Of a DNA stretch of 64,000 nt, positions 9,247 through 19,832 are shown piece by piece. Each line of letters begins with the position of its first letter. Positions within the stretch are counted from its first letter, which is position 1. This DNA comes from Fen-999 sp041480065 (GTDB lineage Bacteria; Pseudomonadota; Gammaproteobacteria; Burkholderiales; Rhodocyclaceae), in NCBI GenBank assembly GCA_041480065.1, contig JBGOZF010000013.1:1-64000 (forward strand), read 5' to 3'. The translations under genes and the position numbers were made by a program. Below the pieces are notes generated by a model, which did no database searches, had not been told where the DNA came from, and was given only the letters and a program-made list of their open reading frames with translations.

Positions 9247-10226
9247 CAGGCCGCCTCCGCCAAGGGCAGGATCGGATGCCAACAGGCCAGCGCCTGGTGG
9301 CCAAGCGACTGCAGCGGCGGCACTTCGCGCCGGCACTGGTCGCTGACATGGGTACAGCGCGGGGCGAAACTGCACCCCGGGGGCAGGGCCGCCAGATCGG
9401 GCGGCGAGCCGGGTACCACCAGCAGCGGCTGGCCACGGTTTTCGGTACCGACGGTTGCGGCAAGCAGCCCGGCCGTGTAGGGATGGCGCGGCGTACGGAC
9501 GATGTCGCCGACCGGCCCCTGTTCGACAATGCGTCCTGCATACATGACGGCGATGCGGTCGGCCACCTCGACGGCAGCGCCGATGTCGTGGGTGACGAAT
9601 ATCACCGACATGCCGGTCTCGCGCTGCAATTCGCGCAGCAGCAACAGAATCTGGATCTGCACGGTGGCGTCGAGCGCCGTCGTCGGTTCGTCGGCGAGCA
9701 GCAGTTTCGGCTTGCAGGCCAGCGCCAGCGCGATCATGGCCCGCTGTCGCATGCCGCCGGACAACTCGTGCGGATAGGCATCGAAGCGCCGCCTGGCTTG
9801 CGGAATCTGCACCTGCTCCAGCATTTGCAGGGCCCTGGCGCGAGCGGTGCTTTCATCGACGGCCTCATGGGCACGAATCGACTCGGTGATCTGCCGGCCG
9901 ATGGTATAGACCGGGTCGAAGGCCAGTCCCGGCTCCTGGAACACCATCGACACCGTACCGCCGCGATAGAGGTCGAGGGCCCGCCCCTTGAGGGTCATGA
10001 CGTCCTGGCCGTCGACCACCATCCGCCCCTGTATCCGTGTGGTGCGTTCCGGATGCAGGCGCAACAGGGTGCGCAGCGTGACGCTCTTGCCGGAGCCGGA
10101 TTCGCCCAGCAGACCGAGAACCTCGCCGGCCGCCAGATCGATGTTCACCTGGTTGAGGGCGCTGGCGCTGCGGTTGCCGCAGAACTGGACAGACAGATCC
10201 TGCAGGGAAACCAGAGGGGAACTCAT
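9246..10226 (-). CDS. Peptide ABC transporter ATP-binding protein (DppD/OppD-like)
   Basis: This 326-residue ATPase of the peptide/nickel importer family has Walker A GESGSGKS, signature LSGGMRQR and Walker B LLLADEP. The C-terminal oligopeptide-transporter extension has the PGCSFAPRC cysteine motif typical of DppD/OppD. The start is ATG 10226, overlapping the stop of the companion ATPase gene by ATGA. It works with the second ATPase and two permeases to import peptides bound by the periplasmic protein encoded at the operon head. Confidence 0.9.
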   Translation of the reverse strand: MSSPLVSLQDLSVQFCGNRSASALNQVNIDLAAGEVLGLLGESGSGKSVTLRTLLRLHPERTTRIQGRMVVDGQDVMTLKGRALDLYRGGTVSMVFQEPGLAFDPVYTIGRQITESIRAHEAVDESTARARALQMLEQVQIPQARRRFDAYPHELSGGMRQRAMIALALACKPKLLLADEPTTALDATVQIQILLLLRELQRETGMSVIFVTHDIGAAVEVADRIAVMYAGRIVEQGPVGDIVRTPRHPYTAGLLAATVGTENRGQPLLVVPGSPPDLAALPPGCSFAPRCTHVSDQCRREVPPLQSLGHQALACWHPILPLAEAA

Positions 10227-11287
10227 GGCTGCATCTCCTGAACGGCTGCGGGGTGACCTGAGCGCGGGTCGTTGAGATGGCAGGCGGCCTGATGCGCCGG
10301 TTCCCCGGCAATGCAGATCAGGGCCGGTTGCCTGGCTTCGCAAACCGGATGGGCATGCGCACAGCGGTCGCGGAAGCGGCAGCCGCCCGGCGGATTGATG
10401 GGGTTGGGCGGATCGCCGGTGAGCGGCGAAGCCTGCGTCCGCTTGTCCGGATCCATCGAGGGTACGGCGGAGAGCAAGGCGCGCGTGTAGGGATGCGCCG
10501 CATGGCCGTAGATGCGCTCGACCGGTCCTGTTTCGACGACCTGGCCGAGATACATCACCATCACGTAGTCCGAGATGTAATGCACCACATGCAGGTCGTG
10601 CGAGATGAACAGATAGGACAACTGGCGCTCGGTCTTCAGTTCCTGCAACAGGTTGAGCACCTGTGCCTGCACCGACTTGTCGAGCGCTGCCACGGCTTCG
10701 TCGAGGATCACCAGGCGCGGGTTGAAGGCCAGTGCCCGGGCGATATTGACGCGCTGGCGCTGGCCGCCCGACAGTTCGTGCGGGTAGCGGCTGCCGAACT
10801 GCTCCGGCTCCAGGCCGACCCGGGCCAGCAGATCGCGCGCCAGGCGGTCGGCTTCCGCCTTCGGCAGGCCGTGCACCCTGGGGCCATAGGCAATGGTCTC
10901 GGCAATCGTCAGCCGTGGATTGAGCGAGGCGAACGAGTCCTGGAAGACCATCTGCAGGTTGCGACGGAACTCCTTGAGGCGTATGCCGCCGTATTCCTCG
11001 ACGCCCTCACCGTCGAAGATCATGCTGCCGTGGTCGGCCGCCAGCAGGCGGGCGATCAGCCTGGCGGTGGTCGACTTGCCGCAGCCGGACTCTCCGACGA
11101 TGCCCACCGTCTTGCCCTTCGGCACGGAGAAGCTGACACCATCGACGGCATGGACGAATTTTCGCGGCCGTTCGAGCAGGCCGCCGCGCACGGCGAAGCG
11201 TTTCTTCAGGTCGCGGACGACCAGCAGCGGCTGGGCAGGGCCACCCCGGTCCTGAACCGGAGCCAGGGATTGGAGAGTCTGATTCAT
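10223..11287 (-). CDS. Peptide ABC transporter ATP-binding protein (DppF/OppF-like)
   Basis: This is the second ATPase of the importer, 354 residues, with Walker A GESGCGKS, signature LSGGQRQR and Walker B LVILDEA. Note the Ala after the catalytic Glu (DEAVAALDKS, where DEP or DES is usual). The C-terminal PGGCRFRDRC motif is typical of DppF/OppF. ATG 11287 is chosen because it overlaps the permease stop (ATGA). A much longer in-frame extension toward 12016 is only a shadow of the permease gene. Confidence 0.9.
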   Translation of the reverse strand: MNQTLQSLAPVQDRGGPAQPLLVVRDLKKRFAVRGGLLERPRKFVHAVDGVSFSVPKGKTVGIVGESGCGKSTTARLIARLLAADHGSMIFDGEGVEEYGGIRLKEFRRNLQMVFQDSFASLNPRLTIAETIAYGPRVHGLPKAEADRLARDLLARVGLEPEQFGSRYPHELSGGQRQRVNIARALAFNPRLVILDEAVAALDKSVQAQVLNLLQELKTERQLSYLFISHDLHVVHYISDYVMVMYLGQVVETGPVERIYGHAAHPYTRALLSAVPSMDPDKRTQASPLTGDPPNPINPPGGCRFRDRCAHAHPVCEARQPALICIAGEPAHQAACHLNDPRSGHPAAVQEMQP

Positions 11288-12183
11288 CGACGGATGTCCA
11301 TGGCCGAACGCACGCTGTCTGCCAGCAGATTGAATGCGATGGAAGTAATGAAGATCAGGGCGCCGGGCAGCGCCGCGATCCAGGGATTGACATAGATGGC
11401 CGAGCGCAGCGTGTTGAGCATCAGGCCCCACTCGGGCTCCGGCGGCTTGACGCCAAGACCAAGGAAGGAGAGGCCGGAGGCGAGAATCATGCTGACGCTG
11501 AGCAGGCCGCTGGCATAGACGAAGACCGGCCCGAGGACGTTGCCGAGCACATGCACGCGGATGATCGAGAAGGCGCCGGCGCCGCTCATCCGCGCTGCCT
11601 CGATATAGTCGAGCTGGCGCACCTGGGTGGTCACGCTTTCGGCCACCCGCACCACCTGCGGCACGAAGACCAGGGTCAGGGCGAGCAGGCTGTTGCTCAT
11701 GCCCGGCCCCAGGGCGCCGGAAATGGCGACGGCGAGCAGCACCGAGGGGAAGGCGTAGAAGACATCGAGCACCCGCATGATGATCATGTTGACCTTGCCG
11801 CCGACATAGCCTGCCAGCAGGCCGACGGCGGTGCCGATGCCGAAGGCCGCGAGCACCGGCACGACCCCCATCAGCAGCGACAAGCGACCGCCGTGCATCA
11901 GCCGTGAAAGCATGTCGCGGCCGAGCTCGTCGGTGCCGAACAGAAAGCCCGGGCTGCCGAGCGGCAACAGGCGTTTCAGCATGCTCGCCTTGTAAGGATC
12001 GGCGGGCGCCAGCCACGGGGCGAAGACGGCGGCGCCGATGATGATCAGCAGGATCAGGGCGCTGGCCAGCGCCATGGGATCGCGTCGCAACTGGCGCCAG
12101 ACCACGAGCCAGTAACTGCGGCTGGGGGCCGTCGTCATGATGGGGGCGGCAGGCGAGAGGGTCAGTTCAAGAGAAGCGGACAT
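11284..12183 (-). CDS. Peptide ABC transporter permease (DppC-like)
   Basis: This 299-residue inner-membrane permease starts with a hydrophilic N-tail and one helix (about 40-60), followed by the binding-protein-dependent transport domain. It shows GTDELGRDMLSRLMHGGR and the EAA-type loop EAARMSGAGAFSIIRVHVLG, where the ATPase docks. It pairs with the DppB-like permease encoded just upstream (13-base gap). It overlaps the next ATPase gene by four bases. Confidence 0.9.
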   Translation of the reverse strand: MSASLELTLSPAAPIMTTAPSRSYWLVVWRQLRRDPMALASALILLIIIGAAVFAPWLAPADPYKASMLKRLLPLGSPGFLFGTDELGRDMLSRLMHGGRLSLLMGVVPVLAAFGIGTAVGLLAGYVGGKVNMIIMRVLDVFYAFPSVLLAVAISGALGPGMSNSLLALTLVFVPQVVRVAESVTTQVRQLDYIEAARMSGAGAFSIIRVHVLGNVLGPVFVYASGLLSVSMILASGLSFLGLGVKPPEPEWGLMLNTLRSAIYVNPWIAALPGALIFITSIAFNLLADSVRSAMDIRR

Positions 12184-12196
12184 GGTTGACCTCCGT

Positions 12197-13150
12197 TCAG
12201 CCTCGCCCCATGCGCGGGTCGATCATCGGTTGCAGGATATCCACCAGCAAGTTGAGGACGACGAAGAACATGCACAGCACCAGGATGGTTCCCTGCAGCA
12301 GCGGGACGTCGCGCTGGAAGATCGCGGTATTGAGGAGGAAGCCCGTGCCCGGCCAGGCGAATACGGTTTCGACCAGGATCGAGCCCCCCATCAGGTAGCC
12401 GATCTGCAGACCGGCGACGGCGAGTACGGTGGGCGCGGTGTTCTTGGCGATATGGCGAAAGACGGCCAAGCCGGAAAGACCTCGGGCACGCAACGCGGTG
12501 ACGAACTCCTGTTCCAGCATGTCGGCCACCAACGCGCGCACGGTGCGGGTGATGATGCCCATCGGGATCACCGACAAGGTCAGCGCCGGCAGCGCCAGGT
12601 AGCGCATGTGCTCGTAGTCCCACAGCCACTCCGTGGAACCGCCGGGACCGGCGCCCATGGCCGGAAACCACGGCAGCCAGATGGAGAAGACGATGGTGAG
12701 CACCAGGCCCAGCCAGTAATGGGGAATGCTGACGCCGACCACCGAGAGCGCCGTGGCGACGCGATCGAGCCAGGTGCCATGGCGGTAGCCGGCAAGAGCG
12801 CCGAGGATACAGCCGACCAGTACGCCGCCGATCGCGGCCACGCCTGCCAACAACAGGGTATTGCCGACCGCACTCAATACTTCGGCGCTGACGGCGCGAC
12901 CGGAGGCGATCGAGGTGCCGAGATCGCCCTGGACGGCGCGCAGCAGCCACAGGCCGTACTGGACCGGGACCGGCTTGTCGAGGCCGTAGGCGCTCTTGAG
13001 TGCCTGAATGACTTCCTCCGGTGCGTCGGCCGGGGCGATGGCATTGAGCGGATCGCCCGGCGCCAGATAAACCAGCAGGAAGGAAACCACCGTCACGCCC
13101 AGCGCGATGGGGACGGCGTACAAGAGACGCTTGAGGACGTAGGCAAACAT
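12197..13150 (-). CDS. Peptide ABC transporter permease (DppB-like)
   Basis: This 317-residue permease has the DppB/OppB pattern: an N-terminal helix (FAYVLKRLLYAVPIALGVT), a periplasmic loop with LAPGDPLNAI, and a C-terminal transport domain carrying the EAA loop TALRARGLSGLAVFRHIAKN. It forms the translocation pore with the DppC-like subunit. The 217-base gap from the binding-protein gene contains a hairpin and one copy of a 107-bp dispersed repeat that ends 13 bases before this start codon. Confidence 0.9.
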   Translation of the reverse strand: MFAYVLKRLLYAVPIALGVTVVSFLLVYLAPGDPLNAIAPADAPEEVIQALKSAYGLDKPVPVQYGLWLLRAVQGDLGTSIASGRAVSAEVLSAVGNTLLLAGVAAIGGVLVGCILGALAGYRHGTWLDRVATALSVVGVSIPHYWLGLVLTIVFSIWLPWFPAMGAGPGGSTEWLWDYEHMRYLALPALTLSVIPMGIITRTVRALVADMLEQEFVTALRARGLSGLAVFRHIAKNTAPTVLAVAGLQIGYLMGGSILVETVFAWPGTGFLLNTAIFQRDVPLLQGTILVLCMFFVVLNLLVDILQPMIDPRMGRG

Positions 13151-13163
13151 GAGGCACTCTCGT

Positions 13164-13270
13164 TAGCGTGAAATACGTTGGTAAGCGCGGCTGGTGATCT
13201 TCGAGCGAAGCGAGCCAATCGGAAGCCTCCCCGTGAGGGGAGGATGGGAGGGGCAGGTCCATTTGCCAGC
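13164..13270 (-). repeat. 107-bp dispersed intergenic repeat, copy 1 (before dppB)
   Basis: The segment is identical at 91 of 107 positions, without gaps, to 43154-43260 in the opposite genomic orientation. Relative to transcription both copies have the same orientation, and both end just before a start codon (13 bases here, 7 bases before panC). It contains a hairpin with a 7-bp stem (CCTCCCC/GGGGAGG, GTGA loop). No reading frame is shared. Its position within an operon suggests an RNA-level role or a favoured insertion site. Confidence 0.85.
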
Positions 13271-13339
13271 TCTCGGCATTGCGATAGGTGCGTGTTTCAT
13301 GCTGCAGGGTGGTCCATCGGAGCTATGAGCGTCAATCCG

Positions 13340-13359
13340 GCCGGGGCGGCTGCCCCGGC
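13340..13359 (-). promoter_or_regulatory. Stable hairpin after the binding-protein gene
   Basis: A perfect 8-bp GC stem (13340-13347 with 13352-13359) with a GGCT loop lies 8 bases after the stop of the peptide-binding protein gene. No T-run follows, so it is more likely an mRNA 3'-end stabiliser or partial terminator than a full intrinsic terminator. It could favour binding protein over permease synthesis. Confidence 0.5.
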
Positions 13360-13367
13360 GCGGCGGA

Positions 13368-14978
<1,611 letters not shown>

Positions 14979-15011
14979 GTACATCTCCGAAGTGGTTGGG
15001 ACACTTCGGAG

Positions 15012-15023
15012 ATTGCATGCAAT
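15012..15023. promoter_or_regulatory. Perfect 12-bp palindrome, candidate GntR operator
   Basis: ATTGCATGCAAT is perfectly self-complementary and lies 34 bp upstream of the peptide-binding protein start. A second related site (15148-15159) has the same TTGCAT-CAA core. FCD-type GntR regulators commonly bind short palindromes of this size, and one is encoded in this operon. The site overlaps the spacer and -12 part of the sigma-54-like promoter, so binding could block it. Confidence 0.5.
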
Positions 15024-15029
15024 GTGCCA
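15014..15029 (-). promoter_or_regulatory. Sigma-54-like promoter for the peptide operon
   Basis: On the minus strand the sequence reads TGGCAC, five bases, then ATGCA. This matches the -24/-12 consensus TGGCAC-N5-TTGCA at all but one position with correct spacing. Transcription would begin about 25 bases before ATG 14978, leaving room for the GGAG ribosome-binding site. RpoN control would fit a nitrogen-scavenging operon; it is a prediction from sequence only. Confidence 0.5.
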
Positions 15030-15147
15030 ATAGCTCACGGAGTGGCAAATGTTTTTTCTAACCACCTATTTAGCCGATCTTAATCCAGATATTGTTCGCC
15101 GCAATAGGGTTGGCAACTCAAGACTTCGTTGCTCAGAGTTTCTAGAT

Positions 15148-15159
15148 CTTGCATACAAG
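15148..15159. promoter_or_regulatory. Near-palindrome, second candidate GntR operator
   Basis: CTTGCATACAAG is palindromic except at the central pair and shares the TTGCATRCAA core with 15012-15023, 136 bp away. Two similar sites could allow looping or dual control of the divergent ureA side. Confidence 0.4.
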
Positions 15160-15390
15160 ATGCACTACCGCGGGGCGTCCTTTCGCATGGACGACCCAAG
15201 CTGGGGCAATGCTCAGATCTGTTGTGCAGGCAGAACTATTGCTCCAATCGAGCGCCAGCGATACCGCTGTCGGCGCAAGCACTTTTCGCTATCGGGTATG
15301 CTTGTTGCGAGGGCCTACCTGGCCGCCGCTTCTTCGATCCACGCATAGGCAGGCGCCGCCGCATCTGGAACACACGAATAGGGAGAATCC

Positions 15391-15693
15391 ATGGAACTCA
15401 CACCAAGAGAAAAGGACAAGCTCCTGATCTTCACCGCCGGCCTGCTCGCCGAACGGCGCCGCGCACGCGGTCTCAAGCTCAACTACCCGGAGGCGGTGGC
15501 CTTCATCAGCGCCGCCATCATGGAAGGTGCCCGCGACGGCAAGAGCGTCGCCGAGCTGATGAGCGAAGGCACCACGCTGCTCGCCCGCGACGAAGTGATG
15601 GAAGGCGTGCCGGAGATGATCCCGGAGATCCAGGTCGAAGCCACCTTCCCCGACGGCACCAAGCTGGTGACTGTGCACCATCCAATCATCTAG
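15391..15693 (+). CDS. ureA: Urease subunit gamma
   Basis: This 100-residue gamma subunit is full length for the family, with LTPREKDKLLIFTAGLLAER at the N-terminus and the conserved NYPEAVAFISAAIMEGARDG segment. It forms the (UreABC)3 apo-enzyme that hydrolyses urea to ammonia and carbamate in the cytoplasm. A GGGAG ribosome-binding site lies six bases before ATG. ureB follows after 12 bases. Confidence 0.96.
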   Translation: MELTPREKDKLLIFTAGLLAERRRARGLKLNYPEAVAFISAAIMEGARDGKSVAELMSEGTTLLARDEVMEGVPEMIPEIQVEATFPDGTKLVTVHHPII

Positions 15694-15705
15694 GAGAGCG
15701 CCGCA

Positions 15706-16010
15706 ATGATCCCAGGCGAAATGAAAGTCGAGAGTGGCGAGATCGAACTCAACGCCGGCCGCGAGACCGTCACACTGACCGTCGCCAACACTGGCGACCG
15801 GCCGATCCAGGTGGGCTCGCACTACCACTTCTTCGAGACCAACGAAGCCTTGCAGTTCGAGCGCGACAAGGCGCGGGGCTTCCGCCTCGACATCGCCGCC
15901 GGCACGGCAGTGCGCTTCGAGCCGGGCCAGACGCGCACCGTGCAACTCGTGGCCTTGGCCGGCGAACGCAAGGTCTACGGCTTCGCCGGCGCGATCATGG
16001 GAGAACTGAA

Positions 16011-16014
<4 letters not shown>
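15706..16014 (+). CDS. ureB: Urease subunit beta
   Basis: This 102-residue beta subunit has the hallmark RPIQVGSHYHFFETN and ALQFERDKARGFRLDIAAGT segments. It is structural within the urease trimer. Its stop overlaps the ureC start (ATGA), indicating tight translational coupling with the catalytic subunit. Confidence 0.96.
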
Positions 16015-17717
<1,703 letters not shown>

Positions 17718-17720
17718 TCC

Positions 17721-18206
17721 ATGATCGTCATAGAACATCGCGCCACCGATGCCGCGCCGCCGGCCGCGGCACAGTTGGTGCTGCCCTTCGACGATCGCTG
17801 CAAGAGCCGCCTGCGCACACGCCTGGCCGATGGCGGGGAAGTCGGCCTGTTCCTGGAGCGGGGCAGCATCCTGCGCGGCGGCGACCGGCTGCTGGCCAAT
17901 GACGGTCGCATCGTCGAAGTCGTGGCCGCCCCCGAGGCGCTGATGGAAGTGCGATCCAGCAACCCTTTGAGCCTCACCCGCGCCGCCTACCACCTGGGCA
18001 ACCGCCATGTCGCCGTCGAACTCGGGCCAACGTGGCTGCGCTTCGCGGCCGACCGCGTGCTCGGCGACATGGTGATGGGCCTCGGCTTCACGGTAGTCGA
18101 AATCGTTGCCCCCTTCGAGCCCGAGGCCGGTGCCTACGCCGGCCACAGCCATGGCGAGCCCACCACGCCGGGCGCCCGCATCCACCAGTACCGGGCGCCG
18201 GCATGA
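17721..18206 (+). CDS. ureE: Urease accessory protein UreE
   Basis: This 161-residue nickel metallochaperone has an N-terminal UreE domain (CKSRLRTRLADGGEVGLFLE) and a C-terminal metal-binding domain with RNPLSL-like and AYHLGNRHVAVEL segments. The C-terminal tail has a few histidines (AGHSHGE) rather than the long His-rich tail of Klebsiella UreE. It starts 3 bases after ureC and its stop overlaps ureF (ATGA). Confidence 0.94.
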   Translation: MIVIEHRATDAAPPAAAQLVLPFDDRCKSRLRTRLADGGEVGLFLERGSILRGGDRLLANDGRIVEVVAAPEALMEVRSSNPLSLTRAAYHLGNRHVAVELGPTWLRFAADRVLGDMVMGLGFTVVEIVAPFEPEAGAYAGHSHGEPTTPGARIHQYRAPA

Positions 18207-18871
18207 ACAAGCTCGCGCGCCTGCTGCAACTGGCCAGCCCCGCCCTGCCCGTCGGCGCCTACAGCTACTCGCAGGGCCTCGAATGGGCGATCGAAGCCGG
18301 CAGCGTGTGCGACGAGGCTACGGCCCTGGTCTGGATCGCCGACCTGCTGGAAGCCAACCTCGGCAGCTTCGAGGCACCGGTGCTGGCGCAAATGCTCGTC
18401 GCCTGCCGCGAGGGCGGCGACCTCGGCGAGCTCAACGCTCTCTGCCTCGCCAGCCGCGAGACCGCCGAACTGCGCGCCGAGACAGTGCAGATGGGCTACT
18501 CGATGACCCGCCTGCTCGGCGAGCTGGGCGACTTCCCCGCCGCGGCGCTGGCAACCCTGCGCGCCCTCGCCGAACCGAGCTTCCCGGCCACCTGGGCCAT
18601 GGCCGCCGCGACCTGGCAGATCGACGATCTGGCGGCGGTGACCGCCTATCTCTGGTCCTGGGCCGAGAACCAGGCCATGGCCGCGCTCAAGGCCGTGCCC
18701 CTCGGCCAGGCCGCCGGCCAACGCCTGCTGCTCGCGCTAGGCGGGCGGCTCGACGCCATCGCCGAGCGCGCAATGACGCTACCCGAATCCGACTCCAGCA
18801 ACTTCGCTCCCGGCTTCGCCATCGCGTGCAGCCGACACGAAAGCCAATACTCGAGGCTCTTCCGATCATGA
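18203..18871 (+). CDS. ureF: Urease accessory protein UreF
   Basis: This 222-residue helical protein joins UreD and UreG in the nickel-insertion complex. It shows LLQLASPALPVGAYSYSQGLE and ENQAMAALKAVPLGQAAGQR, characteristic of UreF. ATG 18203 overlaps the ureE stop; the longer frame upstream is an artefact of high GC. The stop overlaps the ureG start. Confidence 0.94.
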   Translation: MNKLARLLQLASPALPVGAYSYSQGLEWAIEAGSVCDEATALVWIADLLEANLGSFEAPVLAQMLVACREGGDLGELNALCLASRETAELRAETVQMGYSMTRLLGELGDFPAAALATLRALAEPSFPATWAMAAATWQIDDLAAVTAYLWSWAENQAMAALKAVPLGQAAGQRLLLALGGRLDAIAERAMTLPESDSSNFAPGFAIACSRHESQYSRLFRS

Positions 18872-19482
18872 CCCGACAACCACTTCGTATTGGGATAGGC
18901 GGCCCCGTCGGCTCCGGCAAGACCGCCCTAACCCTGGCGCTGTGCCAGGCACTGAGGGACAAGCACGACATCGCCGTCGTCACCAACGACATCTACACGG
19001 AAGAGGACGCCCAGTTCCTGGTCAGGAACCAGGCCCTGGCGCCCGAGCGCATCATCGGCGTCGAGACCGGCGGCTGTCCGCACACGGCCATCCGCGAAGA
19101 CGCCAGCATCAACCTCGAAGCCGTGGCCCGTCTGAACGTCATGTTTCCCGGCCTCGACATCATCTTCGTCGAGAGCGGCGGCGACAACCTCGCCGCCACC
19201 TTCAGCCCCGAGCTTTCCGACCTCACCATCTACGTCATCGACGTCGCCGCCGGCGACAAGATTCCGCGCAAGGGCGGCCCCGGCATCACCAAGTCCGACC
19301 TCCTGGTCATCAACAAGATCGACCTGGCACCCATGGTCGGCGCCTCGCTCGAAGTGATGGAGCGCGACGCGAAGAAGATGCGCGGCGAACGCCCCTTCGT
19401 CTTCTCCAACCTCAAGACCGGCCAGGGTCTGGCGGAGATCATCGCCTTCATCGAGCGGCAGGGCTTGCTGGCGGAGAAGTGA
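18868..19482 (+). CDS. ureG: Urease accessory GTPase UreG
   Basis: This 204-residue SIMIBI GTPase powers nickel delivery to urease. P-loop GGPVGSGKT is at 11-19; the invariant metal-binding Cys-Pro-His is in ETGGCPHTA, and the base-recognition motif is NKIDLAP. It overlaps ureF by four bases and is the last gene of the urease operon. No clear terminator follows. Confidence 0.96.
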   Translation: MTRQPLRIGIGGPVGSGKTALTLALCQALRDKHDIAVVTNDIYTEEDAQFLVRNQALAPERIIGVETGGCPHTAIREDASINLEAVARLNVMFPGLDIIFVESGGDNLAATFSPELSDLTIYVIDVAAGDKIPRKGGPGITKSDLLVINKIDLAPMVGASLEVMERDAKKMRGERPFVFSNLKTGQGLAEIIAFIERQGLLAEK

Positions 19483-19832
19483 AGGGCGGGTGTCGGCCGC
19501 GCACAATCGCTTGTGAAAGCGTGAATCAAGGTCGATCATCGGCCCTCGCTGCCGCTTGATCTCCGGGGCCGGAACGTCCGCTGCTTGTGATCGCCCACCT
19601 GACGCCGTTAGCGTGATCTGCCCGAACGGCAGCCTTCACATTCCGATCGACTCAAACCGACCCTACACGTCCTGATCACGTACGACATGGCCGACTACTT
19701 GGTGCCCATTGCGGAAATCGGCAATCTCGAATTGCCTGGCGCCAAGCCGACATTCACGCCTTCTAGAAGTCGCTCGCTAGCGCTTCCAAGTGTCCATGGA
19801 CCCGACTTCGCCAACCGCCTCGTTGTCCAAGG
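19483..19832. other. Gene-free stretch at the border of the accessory region
   Basis: About 350 bp between ureG and the 3' end of the large unknown gene. Reading frames here (for example from 19687) run into the opposite-strand gene and lack family-like sequence. Base use becomes more AT-rich from here to about 24.6 kb. No terminator, tRNA or attachment site was recognised. Confidence 0.5.

Larger units (their letters stand above)
14979..15390. promoter_or_regulatory. Divergent control region between the peptide operon and ureA
   Basis: This 412-bp gene-free stretch serves leftward transcription of the peptide operon and rightward transcription of ureABC. It contains a sigma-54-like promoter and two related palindromes (entries below). 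No convincing ureA promoter could be picked by eye. The frame open across 15129-16010 in phase with ureC is not coding. Confidence 0.6.

Noticed and set aside
15129..16010. Long open frame in phase with and upstream of ureC
   Set aside because: It covers ureA and ureB in another frame. The peptide is Arg/Pro-rich without family features, and ureC has a proper ATG overlapping the ureB stop.
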